Below are positions 60,501-63,263 of a DNA stretch of 64,000 bases, piece by piece. Source of the stretch: Ochotona curzoniae (lineage: Eukaryota; Chordata; Mammalia; Lagomorpha; Ochotonidae); the NCBI RefSeq assembly GCF_017591425.1, contig NW_024466218.1:8300001-8364000 (forward strand), written 5' to 3'. Position 1 is the first letter of the stretch; every line of letters begins with the position of its first letter. The position numbers and the translations under genes were made by a program. The notes below the pieces were generated by a model. It searched no databases. It worked only from the letters and a program-made list of their open reading frames with translations, and was not told the DNA's origin.

Positions 60501-63263
60501 GGTTCCGGGACAAACTCTGTGGGGGAAGTATGAGCTCAACCCTGTGGAAATACAAGTCCCACAGGTTAGCTCACGAGCTGGGGTGGCGAAGAGCTAAGCT
60601 AGGAGTGACCACAGCACCTGCCATCACTTACGGGTAAAAATCCAATGGCAATCCAGGCAGGTCAAAGCAACACCACCCGAAGGTGCATCCTAAATAGGAT
60701 GTGGCATGGGCCAAGCTGCAACTGGAAGGGGGCAGACCCAGGCAGGGCCAAGCAAACTTCAACACACAAAAAAGAATAGAAATCAGGATGGAGCACATGT
60801 CATTCCAACCTAGGCTCTTACATCAACTGGTCTGCATGAGGCAGGGATACTATGTCACAGCATTGAAGGCAAAAGCCGAGACAGGTGAGGGGCTAAGCAA
60901 ATTGGGTCAGAGTACCCACTGGCATGTGCGCAACCTAGGGATGGGAATAGACTTGGTTAGGGAGCAGTGAGAGTACACCCTTCCTGGGTCGGGATATCCA
61001 TGGGAGGGTGACAACTGGGGTGGGGGGAAAGAGGCAAAGCTGGCAGGGGAATGTGGGTTCCCCTGCTGGACAACTACTTCCACTGGAGAGCATGAGTTGG
61101 GATGGGAGCAGACCAGACCAGGCAGGGCTACAACACCTGTGGGCCTTATATGAGCTAGATTGGGGAAAGGCCAGATTGGGCTGACAGTTACAACTGGTGC
61201 AAGCAAAAATTAGAATGGTTGGGCTTAGCCGCAGCATCAGCTGGCAGAGGCTGGCACTGGGGGGCAATTCTGTTAAGTTAAATGCCAGAACCACCTGGCA
61301 AGTGCATAATTCAGAAGTTGGAGTGGCCTAGTAGGGAGATGGTGGGCACCTCTCTCATGGGTAACCACTCTCACTGGAGAGCATAAAAACCAGGACAGGG
61401 GCAGGGGTGGCTAGACAGAAAGGCACGTGCCAGTATGTATGTGGGCTGGATGATAGGTTGGTTAGGTTGAGCTAGGCTTCAATGCCCATTGACAAGTACC
61501 AGAGCTAAATGGGATGTGGGACAGACTGAACAAGCCTGCAGTACATACTGCCATGCATGGGTACCAGGGTAGGGAGCAGGACTGGTGGGGGTTATGGGAA
61601 GTCACCCCAACTAGGCTGCAGCTCCCACTGGTTTGCGTGAAGACTGTGTATGAAGTGGGTAGGATCGAGCTGGACTACAACAACACCCATTGGTTCAAGT
61701 GGATGACAGGACTGGAAACAGAACTGACCCAGCAATTGCAACGACCAGCATGTGCATAAGCTGACTGGGGCAACAGACACTGCCAGACTGTGTATTTGCA
61801 AACTCACACAAGAATCAGATCTGGGATCATCTCAGATGAAGTTTCTTTGGACATCCCTCCAACTGAACTGCTGATCTCAGAACCCCAACCATGAAGAAAC
61901 TATGTCAGCCAGTGGTTTCTGAATAGGTTTCATCGTGACTAAAACAGTGATTTTGGCAGCAATTCAGACCTGTTGAACTACCAAAACTGCTTGAGCAGGA
62001 CCCTTGGAGCGTGCCTCACATTGGGAACTTGGGATGGGTGGGAGGCTGGGTGGGGCTTTCCCTTCGTTTCTCCCCTGACCCCACATACAGGGGGAAAAAA
62101 TGATATTAGTGTGGAAGCAATGGTCTTACCCACTTTCCAGTAGCCCTTGACCCTTTGTACCCTAATCAACTAAGTTAGTTCATTTTTAAAAATAAATTAA
62201 TTTAAAAATAAATAAATAAAAATAAAAATTCATACATACTTTTAGAGAATGTATAAAATGTAGTGCTCAAAATTTAAAATTCCAAGACAACTTACCACTT
62301 AAAAGGCAAATAAAAGAAATACTTAATTTTGTTACTTTGTTATTGAATATTCATCTAAAAATCGTATCCTGGTGAATGGAGCTTGGTTTAGTGACTAAGA
62401 CCTTAATGCATCACATGGGAAGACCTGGATACCATCCCCTCTTCTGACTCCACATCCCACTAGTGTTGACTCTTGTCAGGCAGTGGTCCTGGAGTGAGAA
62501 CTTGGGCTCCCACGATCTACGAGGGAAACCTGGACTGTGCTCACTAAACCACTGCAGGCATAGCGGAGTAAATCAGCAGGTAGGAGCTCACTCACTCTCT
62601 CCTCTCCGGATCTATATATGTTATATAGATCTATATGTCTTCAAGCATAATTCTAATAGAACTGCCATTATGCTTTACAGGCCTATAGTCAATGTAAATC
62701 AAAAATGTCTTACAAAACCTTCCAAAGAAACAATAAAAGGGAAAAAAAAGGATTACTTTTTCTTCCTTCTGAAACAGCAATGATGTTCTTATAATCTTAT
62801 CAACTATTTACAAAGCTCATACTAATTAAAAATGAGATTAAAACTTCCTCAGAGATAACTTTTTATGTCAGAAACATTGCACATGCATGTTGTCTGATAC
62901 TGTTTTGCACAGGACAGAACATATGTAAGTCATGCCAAACACAAGTTTGTGTTTAATAACAAAATATAGATTTAAAATACATAAGTAATGTCAATTGATA
63001 AAAAACTACACTTAAAACTAACTCAGCAAGTAACTAAAATATCCACGCTATAAATCGCCAAAGAGATTTCTCCTAATTTTGTCTGTCTACCCTCTCAAAA
63101 ACAAAGATATACTTTTACAATAATGCACAATGCCCATGAACACACACGCTTCAATACCTCGCTAGTCAACCGTATCAGGAGAGCTGCTGCCTCTGAATAC
63201 TTGCTCTGACTTTTTAAAATTTCAGCACTAAGCAAGACACATCTTTCAGCTAATGCCATGTTC
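12173..63263 (-). CDS. TRAPPC8: TRAPPC8, 3' two thirds (19 coding exons; 5' part outside the window)
   Basis: Trafficking protein particle complex subunit 8 (Trs85 homologue), the subunit that defines TRAPPIII, a Rab1 GEF and tether in ER-Golgi traffic and autophagy on early secretory membranes. The exons translate to the known C-terminal two thirds, e.g. FFIHFPTGLLCGEIRKAYVE, EEGVHEINFLFYY and FETSQQNSMPALI. Coding exons in transcript order: 63263-63158, 54415-54284, 46130-45906, 45058-44950, 42858-42664, 41816-41689, 39097-39023, 38795-38669, 35863-35709, 30921-30479, 29244-29097, 28293-28197, 24022-23954, 23863-23805, 22663-22490, 20891-20790, 18263-18118, 14407-14318, 12407-12173. All 19 have AG/GT borders, the phases agree at all 18 junctions and there are no internal stops. 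The sum is about 937 codons against about 1435 in human, so roughly the first 498 residues lie to the right. The C-terminal part is the beta-sandwich-rich region of the family. Nothing suggests a pseudogene. Confidence 0.97.
12710..13048 (+). mobile_element. CSINE, plus, full length
   Basis: GGGGCCTGGCACCATAGTCT head to CAATAAAAATAAAAACATCT tail, about 85-90% to the other young copies. In the last TRAPPC8 intron. Confidence 0.92.
13073..13420 (+). mobile_element. CSINE, plus, split by a U2 fragment
   Basis: GGGTCAGCATGGTGTGGTAG head, CATGTGGGAAACCCAGAAGA; the 3' part is interrupted at AGCCAGTGGATA by the U2 insertion (13306-13345) and then resumes. Confidence 0.85.
13306..13345 (-). pseudogene. 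RNU2: U2 snRNA 5'-end fragment (tailless retropseudogene)
   Basis: The minus strand reads ATTGCTTCTCAATCTTTTG followed by ATTAAGATCAAGTGTAGTAT. This is the first 40 nt of U2 snRNA with only a few C-to-T/G-to-A changes. It is bounded by a perfect 12-bp target-site duplication AGCCAGTGGATA (13298-13309 and 13347-13358) inside an older SINE. It has no poly-A tail, so it is a 3'-truncated, tailless retroinsertion. Confidence 0.8.
13427..13464 (+). pseudogene. RNU2: Second U2 snRNA 5'-end fragment
   Basis: ATTGCTTGTCAGCCTTTTGG then CTGAGATCAAGTACAGT matches U2 nucleotides 1-38 with about five changes. An A-run (about 13472-13484) follows a few bases later. It is in the opposite orientation to the U2 piece at 13306-13345, about 80 nt away. 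Confidence 0.7.
13806..14134 (-). mobile_element. CSINE, minus, full length, young
   Basis: AAAGATTTATTTATTTTTAT tail, CCGATCCAAAGCTGGGAACG, ending in AGCCGCTAGGCCACGC. Confidence 0.92.
14318..14407 (-). CDS. TRAPPC8: TRAPPC8 exon w18
   Basis: 90 nt. The first base completes Ser, then LCLVPVTLLLSNCSQADVDV to DLQHKIT, ending two bases into a Ser codon. The acceptor is CCTTCCACAG and the donor GTACAG. Confidence 0.96.
14463..14488 (+). repeat. (CT)n(CA)n simple repeat
   Basis: CTCTCTCTCTCTCTC followed by ACACACACA, just left of an old SINE and 55 bp before exon w18 in transcript sense. Confidence 0.9.
14500..14740 (-). mobile_element. CSINE, minus, old
   Basis: CTTTCCAAATGACTGCAAAA, CTCCCATGTGGGCTAGTAGG and AATTGCTATGCCC in reverse SINE order. 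Lies just upstream of exon w18 (transcript sense). Confidence 0.7.
15027..15320 (+). mobile_element. CSINE, plus, old
   Basis: GTGGTGCAGCTGTGAAATC head, CTTGGGAAAGCAGAAGATGG and CTGTCTTTCAAATAAACCTT tail. Confidence 0.75.
15880..16240 (+). mobile_element. Ancient LINE-1 (L1M-type) 3' end
   Basis: CAGCCATATGGCAATGACAA, AAATATTAAGTGGAAGCAAG and ACTCCACTTATATAATAAAG resemble the old mammalian L1 3' end (compare 'ctaagtgaaagaagccaga ... ccatttatatgaa'). Heavily diverged. Confidence 0.55.
16669..16840 (-). mobile_element. CSINE 5' half, minus
   Basis: CACACGGGTGCAGGATCCCA through GGGCTTTAGCCACTAGGCTA to CCAGGCCC. The 3' half is absent (truncated copy). Confidence 0.88.
17340..17620 (-). mobile_element. 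CSINE, minus, old
   Basis: TTACTTGAGATGCAGAGAG, CATCTGGGTCTCCTGTGTAG and AACAGGGAGCTGGATCAGAA in order. Confidence 0.7.
17750..18000 (+). mobile_element. CSINE, plus, old
   Basis: CTCCAATCTCCTGCTAATGC, CCATCCATGTGGGGGATCTG and CATCTGGGGAGTAAATCACC. Ends about 115 bp from exon w17. Confidence 0.7.
18118..18263 (-). CDS. TRAPPC8: TRAPPC8 exon w17
   Basis: 146 nt starting in phase 0 (EPPEMEPLKFFRPENTT) and ending two bases into a Ser codon after HPFHQK. The acceptor lies directly after a run of more than 20 T on the minus strand, unusually strong and prone to length change. The donor GTTTGA is weak, but the phase fits w18. Confidence 0.95.
18612..18870 (+). mobile_element. CSINE, plus, old, 3' end missing
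   Basis: CAGGTGTTGTACCATAGTAA head, GTATGGGCTCTGGTTCATG and AGATGGCCCAAATACCTGGG; fades after GGCCTGGCTCAG. Confidence 0.7.
19727..19767 (+). repeat. Compound A/TA/CA simple repeat
   Basis: An A-run, then (TA)7 and (CA)6, typical of a decayed retroelement tail. Intronic. Confidence 0.9.
20034..20345 (+). mobile_element. CSINE, plus, old
   Basis: GGCACTGGTGTAGTGCACAG head, TCCAGCTCCCTGCTAACGAA and CTCTGCCTTCCAAACAAAAT before an A-rich tail. Confidence 0.78.
20790..20891 (-). CDS. TRAPPC8: TRAPPC8 exon w16
   Basis: 102 nt, 34 codons, phase 0 on both sides (AYVVEDNKQLILEGQHHV to FSQPQKQ). The acceptor is TTTTTTAG and the donor GTAATA. Confidence 0.96.
21137..21480 (+). mobile_element. CSINE, plus
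   Basis: AAGAGCCCAGCACCATGCCT head, ATCCAGCTCCCTGCTTATGG and an AATGAATGAATGAATAAATA tail. Confidence 0.87.
21815..22095 (+). mobile_element. CSINE, plus, old
   Basis: GTGCACAACAGGTTAAGCTG head, CATTCAGGTCCCTGCTAATG, GTGAACCAGTGGATAGAAAA and a CAAGTAAATAAATAAATAC tail. Confidence 0.78.
22490..22663 (-). CDS. TRAPPC8: TRAPPC8 exon w15
   Basis: 174 nt, 58 codons, phase 0 on both sides (IISSASPCADFFYRSLSS to VDLNVIVLWK). The acceptor is TTCAACAG and the donor GTATGC. Confidence 0.97.
22664..23804 (-). other. TRAPPC8 intron w14-w15, repeat-poor
   Basis: About 1.1 kb of AT-rich sequence without a recognisable SINE or LINE. Nothing else seen. Confidence 0.5.
23805..23863 (-). CDS. TRAPPC8: TRAPPC8 exon w14
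   Basis: 59 nt, the smallest exon here. It completes Asp, then NTESSEKYTFADIIFGNEQ, ending in phase 0. The acceptor is TTTTTTAG and the donor GTATGC. Confidence 0.95.
23954..24022 (-). CDS. TRAPPC8: TRAPPC8 exon w13
   Basis: 69 nt, phase 1 on both sides. It completes Asp, then ARLASREKGKFCFKAIRC, ending one base into the next Asp. The acceptor is TTCCTAG and the donor GTAAAT. Only a 90-nt intron separates it from w14. Confidence 0.95.
24715..27622 (+). mobile_element. Internally deleted LINE-1 (5' UTR, ORF1, start of ORF2, 3' UTR)
   Basis: It begins with a LINE-1 type head (CAAGATGGCGGAATAGGG, 24721 on) and ends in an A-rich tail at about 27600-27622. An imperfect 10-bp duplication flanks it (AAAGCTATAC 24705-24714, AAAGCTACAC 27623-27632). 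The 5' UTR runs to about 25855. ORF1 starts at 25856 (MIKSKRRDKG) but hits a stop at 26113-26115 through a frameshift; later ORF1 blocks are visible (SSVEHEVKIL, YKGIPIKL, ETLQARREW). ORF2 is represented only by its first part (26810-26960; cf. LVDWIKKTKP) before the sequence jumps to the 3' UTR. It lies antisense in a TRAPPC8 intron. It cannot encode its own mobility. Confidence 0.85.
27106..27345 (+). repeat. Internal ~124-bp duplication in the LINE-1 3' UTR
   Basis: The block CTTTTCATTTRAGGGGATGT with AGTAGCTGTG and ATGGAGACT occurs twice (about 27177-27220 and 27300-27345), with GTTATTTAA upstream of each. The 3' UTR is thus built from tandem monomers of roughly 120-125 bp. Confidence 0.6.
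27800..27970 (-). mobile_element. CSINE fragment, minus, old
   Basis: TTGCTGCCTCCCAAGGTGTA, GCAGGGAGCAGGACCAGGAA and CTGCTAGGCCAAATGCCC are the reversed front half. Confidence 0.6.
28197..28293 (-). CDS. TRAPPC8: TRAPPC8 exon w12
   Basis: 97 nt starting in phase 0 (SEAGVKEFHIVQVSSSS) and ending one base into an Asp codon after VNLSENK. The acceptor is TTTTTACAG. The donor GTTTGT is non-consensus but follows AAAG and is fixed by the phase match to w13. Confidence 0.94.
28600..28778 (-). mobile_element. CSINE fragment, minus, old
   Basis: CACCCAGGGTGTGCAGTAAT and TTAACTGCTGCACCAACTGC match the reversed SINE front (compare 27.8 kb). Confidence 0.6.
28780..28920 (+). repeat. 69-bp tandem duplication
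   Basis: GAAATCTCATTTAGATTGAA begins at 28780 and again at 28849. Both units continue with ATGGAGCTAT and ATATGYCTAMTACTA at matching offsets, about 80% alike. Intronic. Confidence 0.8.
29097..29244 (-). CDS. TRAPPC8: TRAPPC8 exon w11
   Basis: 148 nt. The first T completes Arg, then HRILRHTAVICTSRSLNVR to MLVFVDVENTNT, ending in phase 0. The acceptor is a T-run followed by AG and the donor GTAAGT. The serine/cysteine-rich CRSNSLEDEEGSGG loop is recognisable. Confidence 0.97.
29345..29625 (+). mobile_element. CSINE, plus, old
   Basis: GTATTTGGCTTAGCAGTTAG head, CTGACTTCAACCCAGCCCAG and GGGAGTGAACCAGTGGATGA. Confidence 0.7.
30479..30921 (-). CDS. TRAPPC8: TRAPPC8 exon w10 (largest)
   Basis: 443 nt, the largest exon here. 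It starts in phase 0 with VFFIHFPTGLLCGE and ends two bases into an Arg codon after NVARQPKI. The acceptor is CCAATGCAG and the donor GTAAGT. Conserved blocks include YVEFVNVSKCPLTGLKVVSK, RPEFFTFGG and VQLPMWLRGPDEEGVHEI. An in-frame ATG lies within the acceptor region just before the exon and is not a real start. Confidence 0.98.
31560..31757 (+). mobile_element. CSINE 5' two thirds, plus, cut by a LINE-1 block
   Basis: GGGGCTGGCAATGTGGTAAC head to ACACCTGAATCAAGCTCCAT; it stops where the LINE-1 ORF1 block begins, and its 3' third is not found on the far side. Confidence 0.75.
31770..33105 (+). mobile_element. Second LINE-1 5'UTR/ORF1 block, nearly identical to the 25.3-26.5 kb part
   Basis: From about 31776 it follows 25327 onward base for base, with about six substitutions in the first 1 kb plus two small indels. 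It carries the same ORF1 start (32311) and the same premature stop. It keeps about 95 nt (from about 32803) that the other copy has lost, so MNEIIKENFPNPEKELGN is present. It lacks both the LINE-1 head and any 3' UTR or tail: it begins in a truncated SINE and ends beside an old SINE. Confidence 0.85.
33120..33405 (+). mobile_element. CSINE, plus, old
   Basis: GGAGCCAGAATTATGGTGTT head, GTCTAGCTCCCTGCATATGG and GAACCAGCAGTTTCAGTATT. Confidence 0.75.
33428..33745 (+). mobile_element. CSINE, plus, old
   Basis: CTGGTGCCTGAGTTGTGATG head, ATACAGCTCCCTGCTAATGA and CTTTGCCTTTAAAATCAAC tail. Confidence 0.72.
33764..34265 (+). mobile_element. LINE-1 3' end with 5' inversion
   Basis: 33925-34265 matches 27258-27617 (LINE-1 3' UTR, about 90%) and ends in an ATAAATAAATAAAT tail. 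33764-33923 matches the segment just upstream of it (27106-27256) in inverted orientation. This is the twin-priming arrangement. The frame at 33850-34182 across it is a by-product. Confidence 0.75.
34315..34640 (+). mobile_element. CSINE, plus
   Basis: CAAGGATGACACTGTGGTGC head, CTAATCCAGTTCCCTGCTAA and CTCTACCTTTCAAAAAAAAT tail. Confidence 0.8.
35037..35385 (+). mobile_element. CSINE, plus, full length, young
   Basis: CGGGCCTAGTGTGGTACCCT head, GGGAGACCGGAAGAAGCTTC and CTGACTTTCCAATAAAAACA, then a long A/G tail. Confidence 0.93.
35709..35863 (-). CDS. TRAPPC8: TRAPPC8 exon w9
   Basis: 155 nt. It completes Gly, then KYSLSMSVRGRQDLEIQGP to ITEEMPLLE, and ends in phase 0. The acceptor is TTTCATTTTAG and the donor GTATTT. 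It contains the charged loop NNTKEEKTSIKYGPDRR. Confidence 0.96.
35864..36744 (-). other. TRAPPC8 intron w8-w9, distal part
   Basis: AT-rich unique sequence; a short C-run followed by an A-run at 36530-36550. The similar stretch 37046-37892 is also empty of recognisable elements. Confidence 0.5.
36745..37045 (+). mobile_element. CSINE, plus, old
   Basis: CACCTCCACTTCCCACTCAA, CTGTGGGAGATCCAGGGATG and GAGAGTGAAACAGCAGATTC; the head is diverged. Confidence 0.68.
37893..38280 (+). mobile_element. CSINE, plus, full length, older subfamily
   Basis: GTTGGGCTGGCCTTGTGGCA head with an extra ~35-bp front segment (GCAGCCTGGAGGCCAGC), CCAGCTCCTTGCTCATCTGC, then a long AAAGAAAG tail. Confidence 0.82.
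38282..38545 (+). mobile_element. CSINE, plus, in tandem with the preceding one
   Basis: GGCTGCAGCCTGCAAATGCC, GGTCCAGCTCCCTGTTAGTG and AATGAACCAGCAGATGGAAG, with a CAAATAAATAAGTGAATC tail. It sits directly behind the A-rich tail of the previous copy. Confidence 0.82.
38669..38795 (-). CDS. TRAPPC8: TRAPPC8 exon w8
   Basis: 127 nt starting in phase 0 (ARLKLFPHHIGELHILG) and ending one base into a Gly codon after GTAALPGCHT. The acceptor is CTGTCTCCACAG and the donor GTAATG. A 227-nt intron separates it from w7. Confidence 0.96.
39023..39097 (-). CDS. TRAPPC8: TRAPPC8 exon w7
   Basis: 75 nt, 25 codons, phase 0 on both sides (VTSYPEIIETEVI to INCEESKV). The acceptor is GTTTTTCAG and the donor GTAATT. 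Skipping it would keep the frame. Confidence 0.94.
39729..40071 (+). mobile_element. CSINE, plus, full length, youngest looking
   Basis: GGGCCCGGTGCGGTGGCGCA head retains CpGs (CGGCAGCCCC, GATCGGCGTAG), which marks a recent insertion. The tail AAATAATAAAAATAAATCTT ends in an A-run. Confidence 0.95.
40265..40545 (+). mobile_element. CSINE, plus, old
   Basis: GGGTCAGCATTGTATCATAC head, GATCCAGCTCTCTGGTAATG and CTCTGCCTTTCATATAAATG tail. Confidence 0.8.
40564..40902 (+). mobile_element. CSINE, plus, full length, young
   Basis: GGGGCCCGGCGCCGTGGCCT head, CGGCAAAGCACCGGCAG and a TAATAAAAATAAATAAATCT tail. Confidence 0.95.
41689..41816 (-). CDS. TRAPPC8: TRAPPC8 exon w6
   Basis: 128 nt. It completes a Glu codon, then reads PITVEVAFRNPLKVPLLL to KDLSGKDKEVKEI and ends in phase 0. 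The acceptor is TTTATTTTATAG and the donor GTAAGT. This is the first strand-rich, Ig-like segment, in which short hydrophobic strands alternate. Confidence 0.96.
42664..42858 (-). CDS. TRAPPC8: TRAPPC8 exon w5
   Basis: 195 nt, phase 1 on both sides (GEKQAATHVSLDQEYDS to NSRFPLAVVE). The acceptor is TTTTCTTAG. The donor GTGATA is weak, and the frame stays open past it for about 30 codons, so intron read-through would not be caught at once. The exon end was set by the match to the next exon (VVE then EPITVEVAF). Confidence 0.95.
43200..43505 (-). mobile_element. CSINE, minus, old
   Basis: AAAGATTTTTAAATTTGATA tail, GAAACCAGGAGCTTGAACTT and GCAGCTGCTAGATTAAAGG in reversed order. Confidence 0.7.
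44160..44450 (+). mobile_element. CSINE, plus, old
   Basis: CTCATATCCCACAGCAGTGA, CATTTCCAACTGCCCACTAA and ACAAGCCAATGTAAAGCAAC. Confidence 0.6.
44460..44670 (+). mobile_element. CSINE, plus, middle deleted
   Basis: A short head fragment is followed directly by GGAGACCTGGAAGAGGCTCC and GGCTTCAAATCAGCTCAGC, with the tail GACTTTCAAATAAAAATAAA. Confidence 0.68.
44950..45058 (-). CDS. TRAPPC8: TRAPPC8 exon w4
   Basis: 109 nt starting in phase 0 (NVSQLSPDGPLPQLPLP) and ending one base into a Gly codon after RVFFGHDRRPAD. The acceptor TTCTCCCAG is good; the donor GTTAGT is less canonical. It is proline-rich and links the helical region to the beta-rich C-terminal half. Confidence 0.95.
45906..46130 (-). 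CDS. TRAPPC8: TRAPPC8 exon w3
   Basis: 225 nt, 75 codons, phase 0 on both sides (KKHALRCYCQAMQVYKG to FLREYLYVYK). The acceptor is TTTGCTACAG and the donor GTGAGT. The HINFTIGRQSYTL and LDNAVSAFRHIL stretches are characteristic of TRAPPC8. Confidence 0.97.
46720..47030 (+). mobile_element. CSINE, plus, near full length
   Basis: CTGGGCCCGGCATGATAGTG head; a ~12-bp loss in the CCAGCTCCCTGCTTG core; tail CCAATAAAAATAAATCTTTA. Confidence 0.92.
47041..47215 (+). mobile_element. CSINE 3' half, plus, old
   Basis: CCCCTGCTATCCACAGGAGA, CCATTTGGAAAACAAACCAG and GACTTCCAAATAAAATAAAT. The 5' half is absent. Confidence 0.72.
47675..47945 (-). mobile_element. CSINE, minus, old
   Basis: GTTTTATTTGAAAGACAGAC, CACTCCACAAATGGCTGCGA and CTATCCCACATGGC in reversed order. 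Confidence 0.72.
48293..48600 (-). mobile_element. CSINE, minus, near full length
   Basis: TATTGGAATCTCAGATATAC tail, GAGCCGATCTGAAGCCAGG, GATATGGGATCCTGGTGTAT and the head remnant TTTAGCCACTAGCATGACC. Confidence 0.92.
48601..49315 (-). other. TRAPPC8 intron w2-w3, plain segment
   Basis: AT-rich; the AAAACC/AAAACA repeats at 49060-49090 are the only feature seen. The same holds for 49623-50479. Confidence 0.5.
49316..49622 (-). mobile_element. CSINE, minus
   Basis: AAATAAATAAATTGCTTTTT tail, CCATGTCTCCCATGTGGATG and CACCCATATGGGTTGTCAGC. Confidence 0.85.
50480..50590 (-). mobile_element. CSINE 3' end fragment, minus
   Basis: AATTTTATTTATTTTCATCT, GGAAAGCCAGAGTGATG and CCTCCACTCACTGGCTCATT; stops early. 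Confidence 0.6.
50611..50765. repeat. Left copy of long direct repeat flanking a retroelement
   Basis: AGATATGCCTTAATTTTTAT onward, then SINE TSD sequence CCAATATACTT (50692-50702), then the first ~55 bp of a minus-orientation SINE. It is repeated at 51997-52123 with a ~24-bp loss. The right copy continues into the rest of the same SINE. Confidence 0.85.
50769..51995 (+). mobile_element. Unclassified poly-A retroelement, short copy
   Basis: GC-rich repeat (landmarks GGGATGTGGGACAGACTG, CTAGGCTGCAGCTCCCACTG, GGTGGGAGACTGGGTGGGGC) ending in GTAATAGGGAGAAAAAAAG. It is homologous along its length to 61020-62200. It interrupts a minus-orientation SINE and is flanked by a direct repeat of about 155/127 bp (50611-50765 and 51997-52123). 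It has no long ORF. It could be a lagomorph LINE-1 3'-UTR or LTR-type derivative. Confidence 0.7.
51997..52123. repeat. Right copy of long direct repeat flanking a retroelement
   Basis: It matches 50611-50765 except for a few substitutions and the missing CCAATATACTT region. It shows that the retroelement at 50769-51995 inserted into a pre-existing SINE with an exceptionally long target duplication. Confidence 0.85.
52073..52384 (-). mobile_element. CSINE, minus, disrupted by a retroelement
   Basis: AATTTATTTTTTACTGCAAA tail to GCCATGGCGCCGGGCCC head. Its tail end is also present at 50703-50765. Its own duplication CCAATATACTT is at 50692-50702 and 52386-52396, on the outer sides of the later insertion. 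Confidence 0.92.
52490..52735 (-). mobile_element. LINE-1 3' UTR fragment
   Basis: The reverse complement contains the same 3'-UTR landmarks as the copies at 27.4 and 34.1 kb (GATGCTGGACTC, CATGCCCACAATGA, GTGGCTTTTCATTGGAGG), but more diverged. It lies next to a SINE fragment that starts near 52739. Confidence 0.6.
52739..52945 (-). mobile_element. CSINE fragment, minus, old
   Basis: CCGAAGCCAGGATCTAGAAC, CACTTGGGTCCTTGTCCATG and GACTGGAAGTACAGCAGCC in reversed order. Confidence 0.65.
52946..54283 (-). other. TRAPPC8 intron w2-w3, proximal 1.3 kb
   Basis: AT-rich with no young repeat. The part near 53600-53830 (GGCAAGACCAACTTGATCC and similar) could be a very old MIR/L2 fragment. No gene seen. 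Confidence 0.4.
54284..54415 (-). CDS. TRAPPC8: TRAPPC8 exon w2
   Basis: 132 nt, 44 codons, phase 0 on both sides (DSDLRSALLLEQAAHCF to RFSKAGQ). The acceptor is ATTCCGTAG and the donor GTGAGT. The helical repeat character continues. Introns of about 8.7 and 8.2 kb flank it, the two longest in the window. Confidence 0.96.
54495..54526 (+). repeat. (AC)16 microsatellite
   Basis: An uninterrupted AC dinucleotide run in the TRAPPC8 intron, 79 bp upstream (in transcript sense) of exon w2. Confidence 0.98.
54530..55970 (-). other. TRAPPC8 intron w1-w2, 1.4 kb without recognisable repeats
   Basis: AT-rich single-copy-looking sequence with A-runs at 55460 and 55510. I see no ORF, SINE or LINE in it, unusual for this SINE-dense locus. 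Confidence 0.45.
55975..56190 (-). mobile_element. CSINE fragment, minus
   Basis: AAGCTGATCCAAAGCCAGGA, CAGGCCACAAGCAGGGAGCT and GATGGGAAGTCGGGCAGCC. The A-rich 3' end is missing. Confidence 0.82.
56461..56755 (+). mobile_element. CSINE, plus
   Basis: GGTGCCAGCTTAGAAGGCTA head, ATCCAGCTTCCTGCCTGTGG and AATTTCAAGTTAAAACAATA tail. Confidence 0.83.
56757..57080 (+). mobile_element. CSINE, plus, in tandem with the preceding one
   Basis: GGCCTCAACATGATGGCTTG head inserted at the tail of the previous SINE; CCAGCTCCCTGCTTGTGGTC; tail CCAATAAAAACAATCTC followed by AAAATA repeats. Confidence 0.88.
57431..57768 (-). mobile_element. CSINE, minus, full length, young
   Basis: AAAGATTTATTTATTTTTAT tail, CAATCCGAAGCCAGGAGCC and GCCATGGCGCCAGGCCC head. 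Confidence 0.95.
58120..58405 (+). mobile_element. CSINE, plus, old
   Basis: GGGTTGCAGTGCCCACATTT head, ATCCATCTCCCTGCTTATGA and GGGGAGTGAACCAGTAGAAG. Confidence 0.75.
59050..59165 (+). mobile_element. LINE-2 3'-end fragment
   Basis: GAGCATCTACAATGGGCCAC and GGTTCCCTGCTTTCAAAGAG match the well-known L2 3' motifs (gagcacctactatgtgcca ... ggtccctgccctcaaggag). Confidence 0.65.
59550..59790 (+). mobile_element. CSINE, plus, old
   Basis: GGATGCCCATACCCCAAAAT, TATCTTGGCTCCTGCTAATG and CTGCTTTTCAAATAATAAAA. Strongly diverged. Confidence 0.6.
59848..59917. repeat. Perfect 22-bp inverted repeat with 26-nt loop
   Basis: TTCAGAGACATTTATTACAGAC (given as its two ends TTCAGAGACA and TTTATTACAGAC) at 59848-59869 is exactly reverse-complementary to 59896-59917. 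The right arm runs into the target-site duplication of the retroelement starting at 59928. Confidence 0.9.
59928..62220 (+). mobile_element. Unclassified poly-A retroelement, long copy (~2.3 kb)
   Basis: A perfect 12-bp duplication AATAAAAATTCA (59916-59927 and 62221-62232) bounds a 2.3-kb unit that ends in an A-rich tail. It starts with a short CpG-rich head (59930-60020), followed by variant internal repeats (GCAGCATCAGCTGGCAG, ACCACCTGGCAAGTGCAT, CATAAAAACCAGGACAGGGG). The last 1.2 kb matches 50769-51995. No coding capacity is evident. Retroposition is shown by the tail and duplication; the family is unknown to me. Confidence 0.75.
62372..62630 (+). mobile_element. CSINE, plus, old
   Basis: GGAGCTTGGTTTAGTGACTA head, CTCCACATCCCACTAGTGTT and AGTAAATCAGCAGGTAGGAG. 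Confidence 0.65.
63158..63263 (-). CDS. TRAPPC8: TRAPPC8 exon w1 (first in window)
   Basis: 106 nt. The first base completes a codon from the exon outside the window, then 35 codons run from NMALAERCVLL to LIRLTSE. The acceptor reads TTTCTTTAG and the donor GTATTG. The segment belongs to the helical, TPR-like part of the protein. It ends in phase 0. Confidence 0.95.
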
